DNA of 64,000 nt from an uncultured Flavobacteriales bacterium (GTDB lineage Bacteria; Bacteroidota; Bacteroidia; Flavobacteriales; Crocinitomicaceae): NCBI GenBank assembly GCA_946482515.1, contig CAMLRS010000001.1, forward strand, positions 434,001 through 498,000. Direction: 5' to 3'. The position numbers were made by a program, and so were the translations under genes. A model generated the notes under the pieces. The model did no database searches, was not told the origin of the DNA, and worked only from the letters and a program-made list of their open reading frames with translations. How positions within the stretch are numbered: position 1 is the first letter of the stretch; every line of letters begins with the position of its first letter. This document shows, piece by piece, positions 36,535-47,300 of this stretch.

Positions 36535-39500
36535 ATGACAAACACAAACTATACAGGACTGGAAATTGCCGTAATCGGGATGGCGGGAAAATTTCCCGGT
36601 GCCGATAACCTGGATCAATTCTGGAAAAACATTCTGGAAGGCAAATCTTCAATGAAACCGCTCTCGGATGAAGAACTACTGGCGAGCGGTCTGACAGAAG
36701 AGGAGATCCGTAATCCGGATTTTGTGAAAATGTCGGCACGGATAGAAGGAAATGACCTTTTCGACTCTGCCTTTTTTGGTTATTCGCCGGATGAAGCGAC
36801 TGTAATGGAACCACAAATCCGTTTGCTGCACCAATGTGTGTGGCATGCCATTGAAGATGCCGGAATCGCCGAGACCATTAAAAAAGTTCCTGTAGGATTC
36901 TTTACCGGAGCGTCCCATAATTTCGAATGGGAAGCAAATGGCCGTTTCTTCGAGCACAATCCCAATATGGACCAAATGAGGGCCTCCACACTGCAAAAAG
37001 CAAAATTTGTTCACTCCCTGATTGCCTATAATCTCGGTCTGAAAGGCCCTGCATCGTATGTAGACACTGCTTGTTCGACCTCATTGCTGGCCATTCACCT
37101 AGCCAGTCGCAGTTTGCTGACAGGTGATGCAAAAATTGCAATCGCTGGCGGAGTTGCACTCAAGATTTCCAAAAAGCTCGGATACATCTATTCAGAAAAT
37201 GGCATTGCTTCCAATGATGGGCAATGCAGGTCGTTTAACGTCGGAAGTACAGGAACGATCGGCGGCGAAGGAGTTGGTGTGGTAGTCCTTAAAAAGCTCC
37301 AGGACGCGTTGAAAGACGGTGATCATATTCATGCCGTTATTAAGGGAAGCGCTGTCAATAACGACGGCAAAAGAAAGGTAGGTTTTACGGCTCCCAGCGT
37401 GGAAGGGCAATCAGAATGTATCCGCCTGGCCCAAAAAATGGCCCGCGTGACCCCCGAATCCATCAGCTACATCGAGTCGCATGGCTCGGCAACCAAACTG
37501 GGCGACCAGATTGAGGCAAATGCACTGAAACAGGTGTTTGAGGTTACTCCGGCTTTTTCGTGCCCTATCGGATCAGTAAAATCAAATATCGGCCACCTGG
37601 ATACGGCAGCCGGTGTTGCCGGGTTCATCAAAACCGTTTTGATGCTGAAAAACAAACAAATGCCGCGGGCAGTACATGCCGATCACCCTTTACCGGAATT
37701 GTCCTGGGAATCCGGGAAATTCTACCTGAATACGGATCAGTGCGACTGGCAAAAACCCAACGATCATCCCCTTCGGGCCGGTATCAACTCTTTCGGGATC
37801 GGAGGAACAAACGTGCATGTTGTGCTGGAAGAAGCTCCCGAACAACCTTATACAGGCTCCCAAAGAACTGCCGGCATTCTGACCTATTCTGCAAAAACAA
37901 CTACGGCTTTCGACAAAGGAATTAAAACCCTGAAAGCTTTCATTGAAGGGCAGGATGAATTGGCCTTACCGGATCTCGCTTATAGCCTTCAAACGGGCAG
38001 AACAGCTTTTCCGTTCAGAGGTTCATTGGCTTTCAACAATAAGGCAGATTTACTGGATAAGCTGGATAAACTGGTTTCCCGCAGGACCAAAGACCGTTCG
38101 GATCACGTCATCTTCGTTTTTTCCGGAATAGGATCGTATTATCAGGGTGTTTGCAAGGAGCTTTATGCAGGGGAACCGTTGTTCAAAGAACTCTTTGATA
38201 ACTGTGCCGAGGATATCCGTGAAACCCTCAACGTGGATATCAAAACCTACCTGCTGGATACCGGAAAGGAAGCAGATATCGAAGTACAGTCATACCTGTT
38301 ATTTGCTATTGAATACACACTTGCCAAGCTGTTGATTCAACTGGAAATCAAACCAAAAGCAATGATCGGTTATAGTTTCGGGGAATACATTGCAGCCTGT
38401 ATCGCCGGCGTTATGGATGTGCCAACCGCCCTGAAGCTCCTGCAGTTCCGGAACAGGGTTATTGCAGACGGGCCGGCAGGAAGAATGCTCAGCGTACCTA
38501 TTCCGTTCAACCAGTTACAAGGCTTGTTGGAAGAAGGTGTTTACCTGTCTATTGATAACGGGAACAGTTGCGTCGTAGCCGGATTGGAAGAAGTGCTCAA
38601 GGCATTCGAGCAGAAAATGATCGCCAGCCGCATTCTGTGTACGTGGCTCAAGGTCGATAAACCGATGCACAGTCCTTTATTCGACATAGATGAGATGACG
38701 CGGTTCGTATCCGGTATACAGTTTAATCAACCGTCTATTCCTTACTTGTCCTGCGTAACAGGTACCTGGATCACGGAAGAAGACCTGGCCGATCCGACGT
38801 ATTGGTCCAAACACCTGTCGCAATCCGTATGGTTTGCCAAAGGATTAAACCTTTTGCTGGAAGATGAGCGCAACCTGTTTGTCGAAATCGGAATAGGCAG
38901 TGACGTCAGTGCCATTGTCAGCCGTGAATTGTCGGACAGAAACAGGAACGACAGAGTGATGAGCTTCGTACGTCCTGAAGCGACCAGCGTAGGCGACCTA
39001 TATTATTTCGCTTTCCAGCTCGCCAAAATCTGGCAATATGGTGTAGCCGTAAACTGGAAGTCCTGGTATTCACCAGAAAAACACACCTTAAGAAGCCTTC
39101 CAGGCTACAGTTTCGACCCCTTCGTTTATCCTGCTGAAGTCGATATCATGTCCAGTATCAATCAGCTGGCTGCGGCATTTGACACTGGAAAGCTCGGCAC
39201 CACGCTGTCAGAGAGGATGTTCTACCCTTTATGGAAGCTGCATACTCCTTTGAAAGAAAGCAACAGCTATACCGAGCATGTTATTTTCAACACACCGGAA
39301 ACAGAAGCGCTTTGTGAATCGCTGATCCGTAATGGAGATACTGTAATTCGTGTTGCCTGCGGTACACAATTCAAAAAGCAATCATCGGATCAATATGAAT
39401 TGGATTTCCGCAAAAAAGAGGATTATGACCAGCTGTTCCAATCGCTTGCCGAAGATGGCTATAAGCAGCTGGCTGTAACCTATGCCTGGAATTTGCTGAC

Positions 39501-40965
39501 TGATGGTAAAACGTTTGAAGCCGATCCCGATAACAGGGAATTTCACTTGGCCTTCCTGGCACCGGCCCAGATCGCCGCTTCAGCCCACCATCATTGTCCC
39601 GGAAGTGTATTTACACTCATTACATCCGGATTGGTTGAAGTGACCGGTGCCGAGAAAGAACGCACCTACACTTCCTCACTTTCGAGAGGCTTGCTTAGTG
39701 TTATTCCGCAGGAATTTGCTCTCCGGGTAAGGCATGTTGATATCGAAAGTCCAAAAGACGCTGAACAACTGGTAAAGCTGATCAGACACTCCGTTTCGGA
39801 AAGAACTTTCGCGTTGCGAAACAAGCGGCTGTGGTTTGAAACTTATGAACGGAGCGAGCCTTTTACCGACTACAAGCATGCCATCAAGAACAAGGGTACG
39901 TATATGGTTATCGGAGGTACCGGACGTTTGGGAGAAATCCTTACCAATCAGCTGCTCCGGAATTATGACGCGCATCTGATTATCATCGGTCGCCGGGAAG
40001 AAGCCTTACTCTCCGAAGAGCTGGAAGCGCTGCGGACATTGGGTGGCCAGGTAACCTATATCAGCGCTGATATTGCAGACAAGGATTCATTCGCCCGTGC
40101 CTTCAGCCACATAGAAGAACTCGGTCTCCAACTGGATGGAATTGTACATGCCGGACCAAGTCCCAGCAGAGATAATTACGAGCTCCTGGAAGACCTCACA
40201 CCGACCAAAGCCTGCAAAATCATCCACCCGAAGGTCAACGGTATCCGCAATCTTTATAGCCTGACGAGAGACCTGTCACTGGATTTTGTCTGGGTAGCTT
40301 CAAGTACCGCCGCCGTTTTGGGAGGAGTTAGCTACGGATCGTATGCAGCATCCTGTTCTTTCGCAGATCATTTCATCCAGGCCCATCAGGCTGAGCTGTC
40401 GAATTGGTCAACCGTTCAGGTGGGATTGTTTGATCGCCTGGCAGATGAGGATAACACGGAATTCCGAATGAATCCGCATGTTTTCATGAACAGGCAGGAG
40501 CTTTTCAGGACCTTCGAAGCCACAACTATTCGCGATGGCGGAATCATCGTGGCAATCGGCAAAGAAAACATGACGGCCGATATGAAAGCTGCACAGGAAG
40601 TACCGCTGATGAATGCTCAAAACACCGCGGAAGATACACTGGCTGTTGAACGGATCAACCGCGAGCGACCGGATCTGACCACGACCTATAAAGCACCGGA
40701 AACTCCTGTCGAAACCACCATTGTGGAAATTGTCGGGGAGCTGTTCGGGATGAGCGGAATTGGTATCGACGATAATTTCCTTGAATTGGGCGGAAACTCG
40801 ATCGTTGCGGTAATTCTTGTTCGGAAAATCAAGGCCGAGCTGAATGTCGTATTGACCATTAATGACATCCTTGCCAACAACACGCTGGGACGTATCGCGG
40901 CCCTGATCGACGACATCAAAATCATCAGTGAGCGAACTGTCAGAACATCTAAACTGGAGATTTAA
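36535..40965 (+). CDS. PKS1: type I polyketide synthase module KS-AT-KR-ACP
   Basis: A 1476-residue single module with no N-terminal docking domain; the KS starts by residue 9. KS: catalytic C180 (T-A-C-S-T-S), H316 (E-S-H-G-S-A-T, with Ser for the usual Ala) and H354 (N-I-G-H-L). AT: S614 in G-Y-S-F-G-E, with Tyr where His is usual; the downstream histidine (P-M-H-S-P-L) is kept. KR: Rossmann motif G-G-T-G-R-L-G at 1127 and Y1270, but the following asparagine of Y-x-x-x-N is C1274 and the usual H-A-A-G is H-A-G-P, so reduction is uncertain. ACP: G-G-N-S, serine 1422. No dehydratase or enoylreductase. It should extend the chain from NRPS4 by one malonate-type unit, giving a beta-hydroxy or beta-keto group. 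It ends in S-K-L-E-I and is followed after 2 nt by NRPS5. Confidence 0.92.
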   Translation: MTNTNYTGLEIAVIGMAGKFPGADNLDQFWKNILEGKSSMKPLSDEELLASGLTEEEIRNPDFVKMSARIEGNDLFDSAFFGYSPDEATVMEPQIRLLHQCVWHAIEDAGIAETIKKVPVGFFTGASHNFEWEANGRFFEHNPNMDQMRASTLQKAKFVHSLIAYNLGLKGPASYVDTACSTSLLAIHLASRSLLTGDAKIAIAGGVALKISKKLGYIYSENGIASNDGQCRSFNVGSTGTIGGEGVGVVVLKKLQDALKDGDHIHAVIKGSAVNNDGKRKVGFTAPSVEGQSECIRLAQKMARVTPESISYIESHGSATKLGDQIEANALKQVFEVTPAFSCPIGSVKSNIGHLDTAAGVAGFIKTVLMLKNKQMPRAVHADHPLPELSWESGKFYLNTDQCDWQKPNDHPLRAGINSFGIGGTNVHVVLEEAPEQPYTGSQRTAGILTYSAKTTTAFDKGIKTLKAFIEGQDELALPDLAYSLQTGRTAFPFRGSLAFNNKADLLDKLDKLVSRRTKDRSDHVIFVFSGIGSYYQGVCKELYAGEPLFKELFDNCAEDIRETLNVDIKTYLLDTGKEADIEVQSYLLFAIEYTLAKLLIQLEIKPKAMIGYSFGEYIAACIAGVMDVPTALKLLQFRNRVIADGPAGRMLSVPIPFNQLQGLLEEGVYLSIDNGNSCVVAGLEEVLKAFEQKMIASRILCTWLKVDKPMHSPLFDIDEMTRFVSGIQFNQPSIPYLSCVTGTWITEEDLADPTYWSKHLSQSVWFAKGLNLLLEDERNLFVEIGIGSDVSAIVSRELSDRNRNDRVMSFVRPEATSVGDLYYFAFQLAKIWQYGVAVNWKSWYSPEKHTLRSLPGYSFDPFVYPAEVDIMSSINQLAAAFDTGKLGTTLSERMFYPLWKLHTPLKESNSYTEHVIFNTPETEALCESLIRNGDTVIRVACGTQFKKQSSDQYELDFRKKEDYDQLFQSLAEDGYKQLAVTYAWNLLTDGKTFEADPDNREFHLAFLAPAQIAASAHHHCPGSVFTLITSGLVEVTGAEKERTYTSSLSRGLLSVIPQEFALRVRHVDIESPKDAEQLVKLIRHSVSERTFALRNKRLWFETYERSEPFTDYKHAIKNKGTYMVIGGTGRLGEILTNQLLRNYDAHLIIIGRREEALLSEELEALRTLGGQVTYISADIADKDSFARAFSHIEELGLQLDGIVHAGPSPSRDNYELLEDLTPTKACKIIHPKVNGIRNLYSLTRDLSLDFVWVASSTAAVLGGVSYGSYAASCSFADHFIQAHQAELSNWSTVQVGLFDRLADEDNTEFRMNPHVFMNRQELFRTFEATTIRDGGIIVAIGKENMTADMKAAQEVPLMNAQNTAEDTLAVERINRERPDLTTTYKAPETPVETTIVEIVGELFGMSGIGIDDNFLELGGNSIVAVILVRKIKAELNVVLTINDILANNTLGRIAALIDDIKIISERTVRTSKLEI

Positions 40966-40967
40966 CT

Positions 40968-43900
40968 ATGGAAGTAATACAGTTTTTAAAGTACCTGAAA
41001 GGGAAGCAAATCGACCTGATCCTGAATGGAGACCGGTTAGAAGTCAACTTTGACGGTGATGGCTTGCCGGATGAAATTGTTCAGGAGATCCGCGAGAGAA
41101 AACAGGAAATCATTGCTTTTTTACAACAAATAAACCTGGTAGAAGATGAAGGTGTTCAGCTGATCCCGCTGGCCCCCGTCCAACCCGATTATTCATTGTC
41201 TTCCGCTCAGCAAAGTTTGTGGGTATTAAGCCGGCTTGATCAGAATTCCAAAGCCTATAACATGCAGGGCATGTACCGGTTTGAAGGAACCCTCAATGTA
41301 GTCGCGCTGGAACAGGCGTTCGTTGCATTAATCAACAGGCATGATATCTTGCGAACGGTTTTCAGAGTGAACGACCAGGGCCAACCCAGGCAGGTTATCC
41401 TCACTCCGGAAACGTGCGGGTATCAATTCAACCAGGTAGATCTGACGGGGATTCCCGACGGGGAAACGGAGATGAAAAGGCAGGTTTTTGAAATGGCCGA
41501 ATCACCGTTTGATCTGGAGAACGGACCGCTTTTGCGCGTAACACTGTTCAAAGCAGGCACCGGTGACCACTACCTGAGCTATATGCTGCACCACATTATC
41601 TCCGACGGTTGGTCCATGAAAGTGATGTTGCGCGAAGTTCTGACGCTTTACACGGTCTTTGACCACAAACAGGCAAATCCATTGCCACCTTTGCGCATCC
41701 AGTATAAGGATTATGCCGAATGGCAACAAAACCAGCTCACGGGAGCAAACCTGGTCAATCACCGGCATTTCTGGGAAAAACAGTTCCAGGGAGAGCTTCC
41801 GGTGTTAAATCTCATGGGCGATTTCCCGCGACCGGAGATCAAAACTTCTAACGGCGGAAACGTAAGCCGGATGATGAACCCGAAGCTTTTTGAACAGCTT
41901 AACAGAATGGTCCAAACCAACGGTGTGACACTTTTTGTCCACTTGTTGGCCGGGATTAACACCCTGCTTTTCAAACTGACCGAACAAACCGATATCATCA
42001 TCGGCACACCGATTGCCGGACGAATGGACGCGGATTTTGAAAATCAGATCGGCATCTATCTGAACACACTGGCGATCCGATCACGCTTCGAAAAGGATGA
42101 TTCATTCAATCAATTGGTTGAAAAAATAAAAGATGTTTCGTACAAAGCCTTCAAACACCAGGTTTATCCGTTTGATGTGCTGATCAACTCCGTTTCACTT
42201 CCAAAAGACCTGAGCCGCAATCCGCTGTTTGATGTAATGGTCATCCTGCACAACAGAGATGCAACGGCCGCCGCAGGAACGAATCGTGCAGAGGCTGGTG
42301 AAGAAGAAAACAGCCCGGCGTTGACGGTAAACCGCGTAAGCACGGTTGAAACCTCCTCCAGCAAGTTTGATCTCTCGTTTGAATTCACCGAGCTGGAAGG
42401 ATCCATTGGCATTAACCTCGAATTTAACAGCGATATTTTCCGACCGGAAACGGCCAATCGTTTCCTTGATTACCTGGAGACCATTATCCAAAAAGTAGTC
42501 CTCAATCCTGATCAACCATTAAAACAGCTTCGTATCGTTGATGCTGCTGAAGAAAACTGGCAGTTGGAGCAGGTGAATCAAACAGCCAGCGTTTACCCGG
42601 AAGAAACCCTTGTTTCTTTACTGGAAAAACAGGTCCTTTTGAATCCTGAAAAACCGGCTGTAAAATTTGAAGAAAATAGTCTTACGTATACCGAGCTAAG
42701 CACATTGAGCACGGAATTTGCCGGTTTTCTGCAATCAAAAGGGATCACGAAAAGCAACATTGGTTTGCGTGTCAGCCGATCCGAATGGATGCTGGTGGCA
42801 ATCATCGGAATCCTCAAAACAGGAAGCGCGTATGTGCCTATTGATCAGATGTATCCGGATGAACGAGCCGCTTACATGGTGGAAAACAGTCTTTGCAGCT
42901 TAACCGTAACAGATGAAATCCTCCTGGAATTTATCGAAATGCGTAAAAGCGGTATCATTCATCCGTACAAGGAGCAGGTAATCCGCCCTGAGGATAGGGC
43001 CTACATCATTTACACGTCCGGTTCCACCGGTAAGCCCAAGGGCGTAATGGTCGGTCATCGTTCGGTAACCAATCTCCTGCATTCGCTTAAGGCCGTTTTC
43101 GAAGCCACGGAAAATGAAAAGATCCTGAGCCTCACGACTGTCTCCTTCGATATTTTTATCACTGAGGTTTTCTTCCCGCTTGTTCACGGAATGACGGTCG
43201 TTTTGGCCGATGATTCGGTGCGACATGATCCGGAGCAAATTCTGGAGCTGATCAAAAACGAGCAAATCACCTCCACGCAGCTTACACCTTCGCGCCTGAG
43301 CCTGCTGTTGCAGCGAGATGGGTTTTCGTTTGACAAAACCCTCAAACGATTGATCATTACCGGCGAAGCATTCAGCCAAAGCCTTTTCGATCAGCTGTCG
43401 GAAGTGTATCACGGTGCTATTTTCAACGCTTACGGTCCCACTGAAACCTGCGTCTTTTCGTCCGTTCGTCAATTGCAAAAAGGCGATCGTGTAGACATCG
43501 GTGAACCACTGGCGAATACGCAAATGCTGATCCTGGACGAATACCTGAATCTGCAACCCGTGGGTGTTGCCGGCGAGCTGTATATCGGTGGTCATGGGCT
43601 CGCTCTTGGATACATCAACCAGGAAGCACTGACCAGCGAGCGGTTTGTACCAAACCCGTTCGATCCGCAAACACGGCTTTACCGTACGGGAGATATTGGT
43701 CGCTGGACTGCCGAAGGTCGCCTGGAATGTTTCGGTCGCATCGATAACCAGATTAAAATCAGGGGTTACCGCATCGAATTGCAGGAAATTGAAGCCGTTC
43801 TGAAAGAACATGCCGATGTAAAAGATGCGGTGGTAATCGCCATTCATCAGGCTGATTCAGGTGCCTCGCTGGCCGCTTATGTAACCGGTAGCCAAGAGCT

Positions 43901-44387
43901 GAATCCGGCTGCATTAAGGGCCTTCCTGGCAACCAGGCTCCCGGACTTCATGATTCCGGAGTACTTTGTATTCCTGGATAGCTTACCGATTAATCCCAAC
44001 GGTAAAGTTGATTTGGGAAAACTCCCCGATCCCTTGCATCATGCGGTAATCAACACCGTTGAATACATCGCTCCGGAAAATGCGATGCAGCAGCGGCTTA
44101 CCGAGATCTGGAAAGACATCCTGAAACGGGAACAGATCGGTGTGCTGGATAACTTTTTCGACCTGGGCGGTAATTCCATCAAGCTGATCATGCTCATTGA
44201 TACCGTTAACCGGGTTTTTGAACGGAAAATCAGCTACATCAGTGCGTTCAGATACCCGAATATCAAAGCATTTGCAAACTACCTTGAAACGGATGTACAA
44301 GTCCGGATGAAAGACATAGACCAACAAATTGATCGTTCTGTCGATGTGATGGACGAAACCCTCAATCTTTTAAACAATTTCGATTAA
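40968..44387 (+). CDS. NRPS5: single-module peptide synthetase, docking-C-A-T
   Basis: A 1139-residue module lying between the two polyketide synthases. TubC-like docking domain 1 to about 52. C domain with H-H-I-I-S-D-G at 208. A domain with Y-T-S-G-S-T-G-K-P-K-G at 682 and N-G-K near its end; its eye-extracted code DITQITAVFK is not one I can assign (D, I and Q are shared with Gly codes, which is weak). T domain G-G-N-S with serine 1070. The C-terminus (D-E-T-L-N-L-L-N-N-F-D) resembles the tail of NRPS4 and, like it, precedes a KS. The stop overlaps the next start by one base (TAATG), implying translational coupling to PKS2. It accepts a beta-hydroxyacyl or beta-ketoacyl chain from PKS1 and passes a peptidyl chain to PKS2, so its amino acid becomes the amine-bearing half of a statine-like unit. 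Confidence 0.92.
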   Translation: MEVIQFLKYLKGKQIDLILNGDRLEVNFDGDGLPDEIVQEIRERKQEIIAFLQQINLVEDEGVQLIPLAPVQPDYSLSSAQQSLWVLSRLDQNSKAYNMQGMYRFEGTLNVVALEQAFVALINRHDILRTVFRVNDQGQPRQVILTPETCGYQFNQVDLTGIPDGETEMKRQVFEMAESPFDLENGPLLRVTLFKAGTGDHYLSYMLHHIISDGWSMKVMLREVLTLYTVFDHKQANPLPPLRIQYKDYAEWQQNQLTGANLVNHRHFWEKQFQGELPVLNLMGDFPRPEIKTSNGGNVSRMMNPKLFEQLNRMVQTNGVTLFVHLLAGINTLLFKLTEQTDIIIGTPIAGRMDADFENQIGIYLNTLAIRSRFEKDDSFNQLVEKIKDVSYKAFKHQVYPFDVLINSVSLPKDLSRNPLFDVMVILHNRDATAAAGTNRAEAGEEENSPALTVNRVSTVETSSSKFDLSFEFTELEGSIGINLEFNSDIFRPETANRFLDYLETIIQKVVLNPDQPLKQLRIVDAAEENWQLEQVNQTASVYPEETLVSLLEKQVLLNPEKPAVKFEENSLTYTELSTLSTEFAGFLQSKGITKSNIGLRVSRSEWMLVAIIGILKTGSAYVPIDQMYPDERAAYMVENSLCSLTVTDEILLEFIEMRKSGIIHPYKEQVIRPEDRAYIIYTSGSTGKPKGVMVGHRSVTNLLHSLKAVFEATENEKILSLTTVSFDIFITEVFFPLVHGMTVVLADDSVRHDPEQILELIKNEQITSTQLTPSRLSLLLQRDGFSFDKTLKRLIITGEAFSQSLFDQLSEVYHGAIFNAYGPTETCVFSSVRQLQKGDRVDIGEPLANTQMLILDEYLNLQPVGVAGELYIGGHGLALGYINQEALTSERFVPNPFDPQTRLYRTGDIGRWTAEGRLECFGRIDNQIKIRGYRIELQEIEAVLKEHADVKDAVVIAIHQADSGASLAAYVTGSQELNPAALRAFLATRLPDFMIPEYFVFLDSLPINPNGKVDLGKLPDPLHHAVINTVEYIAPENAMQQRLTEIWKDILKREQIGVLDNFFDLGGNSIKLIMLIDTVNRVFERKISYISAFRYPNIKAFANYLETDVQVRMKDIDQQIDRSVDVMDETLNLLNNFD

Positions 44388-47300
44388 TGGATGTAAAGTT
44401 CGAACATACGGGACTGGAAATTGCCGTCATAGGTATGGCATGCCGCTTCCCTGGAGCATCAGATCCGGAAGCATTTTACCAGAATCTGCTCCACGGTTTT
44501 CATTCCAACAGGCCCTTAAATGAAGAAGAAAAAAAACGGTCCGCAAGCTATGCAGACCTCTCCGCCAATCCGGCCTTCGTAGACTCTCTTTCCGTTTTAG
44601 AAGGAAAAGACCGCTTCGACAATGCTTTCTTTGGCTATACACCGGATGAAGCGGCCATGATGAACCCGGAACACCGTTTGTTTCACGAATGTGTCTGGGA
44701 AGCATTGGAAGATGCCGGATATGATCCCGATCAATATGACGGAATGATCGGTTTGTATGCCGGTGGCGGGCTTGACTTTAACTGGAAGCTGTTTACGACC
44801 ATTGCCAACTCAAAATATGAGCTGAACGACTTTTACCTGAACAGGATCAATAACAAAGATTACCTGACCTCGCTCATCTCGTACAAGCTGAATCTGACGG
44901 GACCGTCGTACGCCATTCAATCGGCTTGTTCCACCTCGCTTGTTTCTGTACATACAGCCTGCCGGGCCTTGCTGCTGGGAGAAACCAAATTAGCATTGGC
45001 CGGAGGTGTTTCGATCAACACCAAAAAAAGCGGAGGATTTGTCCATTCGGAAGGAATGATCCATTCGACAGACGGCTATTGCCGGGCTTTTGACAAAGAT
45101 TCCAGCGGAACATTTGACTCGGAAGGAGCCGGTGTGATTGTGCTGAAACGCTTGAAAGACGCCATTGCCGACGGGGACCAGATCCATGCCGTTATCAAGG
45201 GAAGCGCCATTAACAACGATGGAAACAGAAAAGTAGGCTACACGGCGCCAAGTGTGGAGGGACAAGCAGAATGTATCCGTACGGCGCAGAAATTTGCCCG
45301 GATAGCGCCTGAAACCATCGGTTACGTAGAAGCGCATGGCACAGCAACCCGATTGGGCGACCCGATTGAAATAGAAGCACTGAATATTGCCTTCGATCAG
45401 CAAACAGACAAAACCTGTTCCGTAGGATCGGTAAAATCCAATATCGGGCATCTCAATACAGCAGCAGGAATTGCCGGGCTCATCAAAACCGTACTGTGCC
45501 TCAAGCACAAAAAAATTCCCGCAAGCCTGTTTTATACAGAGCCCAATCCTGCCATCGATTTCGCAAACGGGCCTTTTTACGTGAACAACGATTTGCGTGA
45601 TTGGGAGCGCACCAGTGAAATACCTTTGCGCGCGGCAGTAAGCTCCTTCGGGATCGGCGGAACAAATGCACACGTCATCCTGGAGGAAAGTCCGGTAGTT
45701 CAGCAAAACCAGTCATCGGAACAACTAAATTTGCTAACTTTATCAGCCAAAACAGAACATTCACTGAACACCTATATCACCAAGCTGCGAACATTCCTCA
45801 TCGAACATCCGGACACCAACGTCTCGGATTTATGTTACAGCCTGCAAAAAGGACGGAAAGGATTTGCCTTCAGAAAAGCAGTCTTATTAACAGGAAACAA
45901 GCCCGATTACAGTGCTTCGCTGACACAGTTGACGAAGCTCCAACCGGCCTTTGCTTCCACAAAAAAGGTTTGCTTCATGTTTCCCGGCGCCGGTTCCCAA
46001 TATCCGGGAATGACGAAAGACCTGTATGAACAGCACCCCGTTTTCAAAGAGGAAATGGACCGCGGTTTTGACATCTTGCTCCGGCTTACAGGATTCAACT
46101 ACAACAGCATTATCTATCCGGATGCTGCCGATGACAAGCAAATCAATGAAATGCTGCATACGCAGCCGGCGCTTTTCCTTGTGGAATATGCGATGGCGCG
46201 TTTGCTAATGCACTATGGCGTTACACCCGACGTAACCATAGGGCACAGTGTGGGCGAATACGTAGCAGCCTGTGTTGGAGGCGTGTTCTCATTCGAAGAT
46301 GCACTTAAACTGGTGGTCAGCCGCGGTGAGCTCATGCAAAGCCTTTCCGGTGGCGCAATGGTCAGCGTGGCCATCAGCGAGGCAGAAGCAAAAATCTACA
46401 CCCATAGCCGGATTTCCATCGCTGCCGTTAACGGGCCGGAACAAGTTGTTTTGTCGGGAGACACCGAAGCAATCGAGGAAATCATACCTGTACTGCAAAA
46501 AAACGAAGAGCAGTTTGTTCGCCTGTATGCCACACAGGCCGGTCATTCTCCTATGATGGAAGATATCCGGGAAGCATACCGGAAGGTCTTGGACGGGATC
46601 ACCAAAAATGCCCCCGTCATTCCTTATGTCTCGAACGTAACCGGAAAGCTGATTACACCCGAACAGGCTATATCAACGGAATACTGGCTCGATCATTTAC
46701 GTAACACCGTGCGTTTCAGCGATGGCATCACCACCCTGATGCAATCGGGAGAATGTCTGTTCATTGAGTCCGGACCAGGACATGCGCTTTGCAGCCTGCT
46801 GAGACAAAATGATTTCGGGAATGCCGGGCATGTCATGTTGAATGCGATACGTCCCATTAAGGAGCAAGCCAATGACTACGAGTTCTTTATCGAACAGCTG
46901 GGACAATTGTGGTCGCATGGAGTTTCCATCGATTTTGATCGCCTGTATTCGGAAAGAAGAAGCCGCGTTTCGTTGCCTGCTTATGCCTTTGAACATCAAT
47001 CCTTCCCTACTGAAGTAGACATCTTCGAAGACGGTATGCTGGAAGGAATCGGTATGGGCAACAGCTTATCATCGCAGGGAACAGAGCTGAAAGACTGGCT
47101 GTATTTCCCGGTATGGAAACAGGAAGCCGAAATTCTGCTGTTGCCGGAAGCGCAGCACAGCCGCAAGGTAATATTGTTCTTTACAGGAGATGATGCTTTT
47201 TCAGGACAGGCGATGAAACGATTTGCGACCACCGGGCACACTGTCGTGTGTGTGAACCGGGCACAGGCATTTGCACGGCTGGACGAGCAGACATTCTCGG

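Noticed and set aside
42900..43847. Long minus-strand open frame (315 codons) inside NRPS5
   Set aside because: It lies antisense to conserved adenylation motifs, has no recognisable domain, and similar antisense frames occur opposite most other adenylation and condensation domains here. It is a codon-bias shadow.
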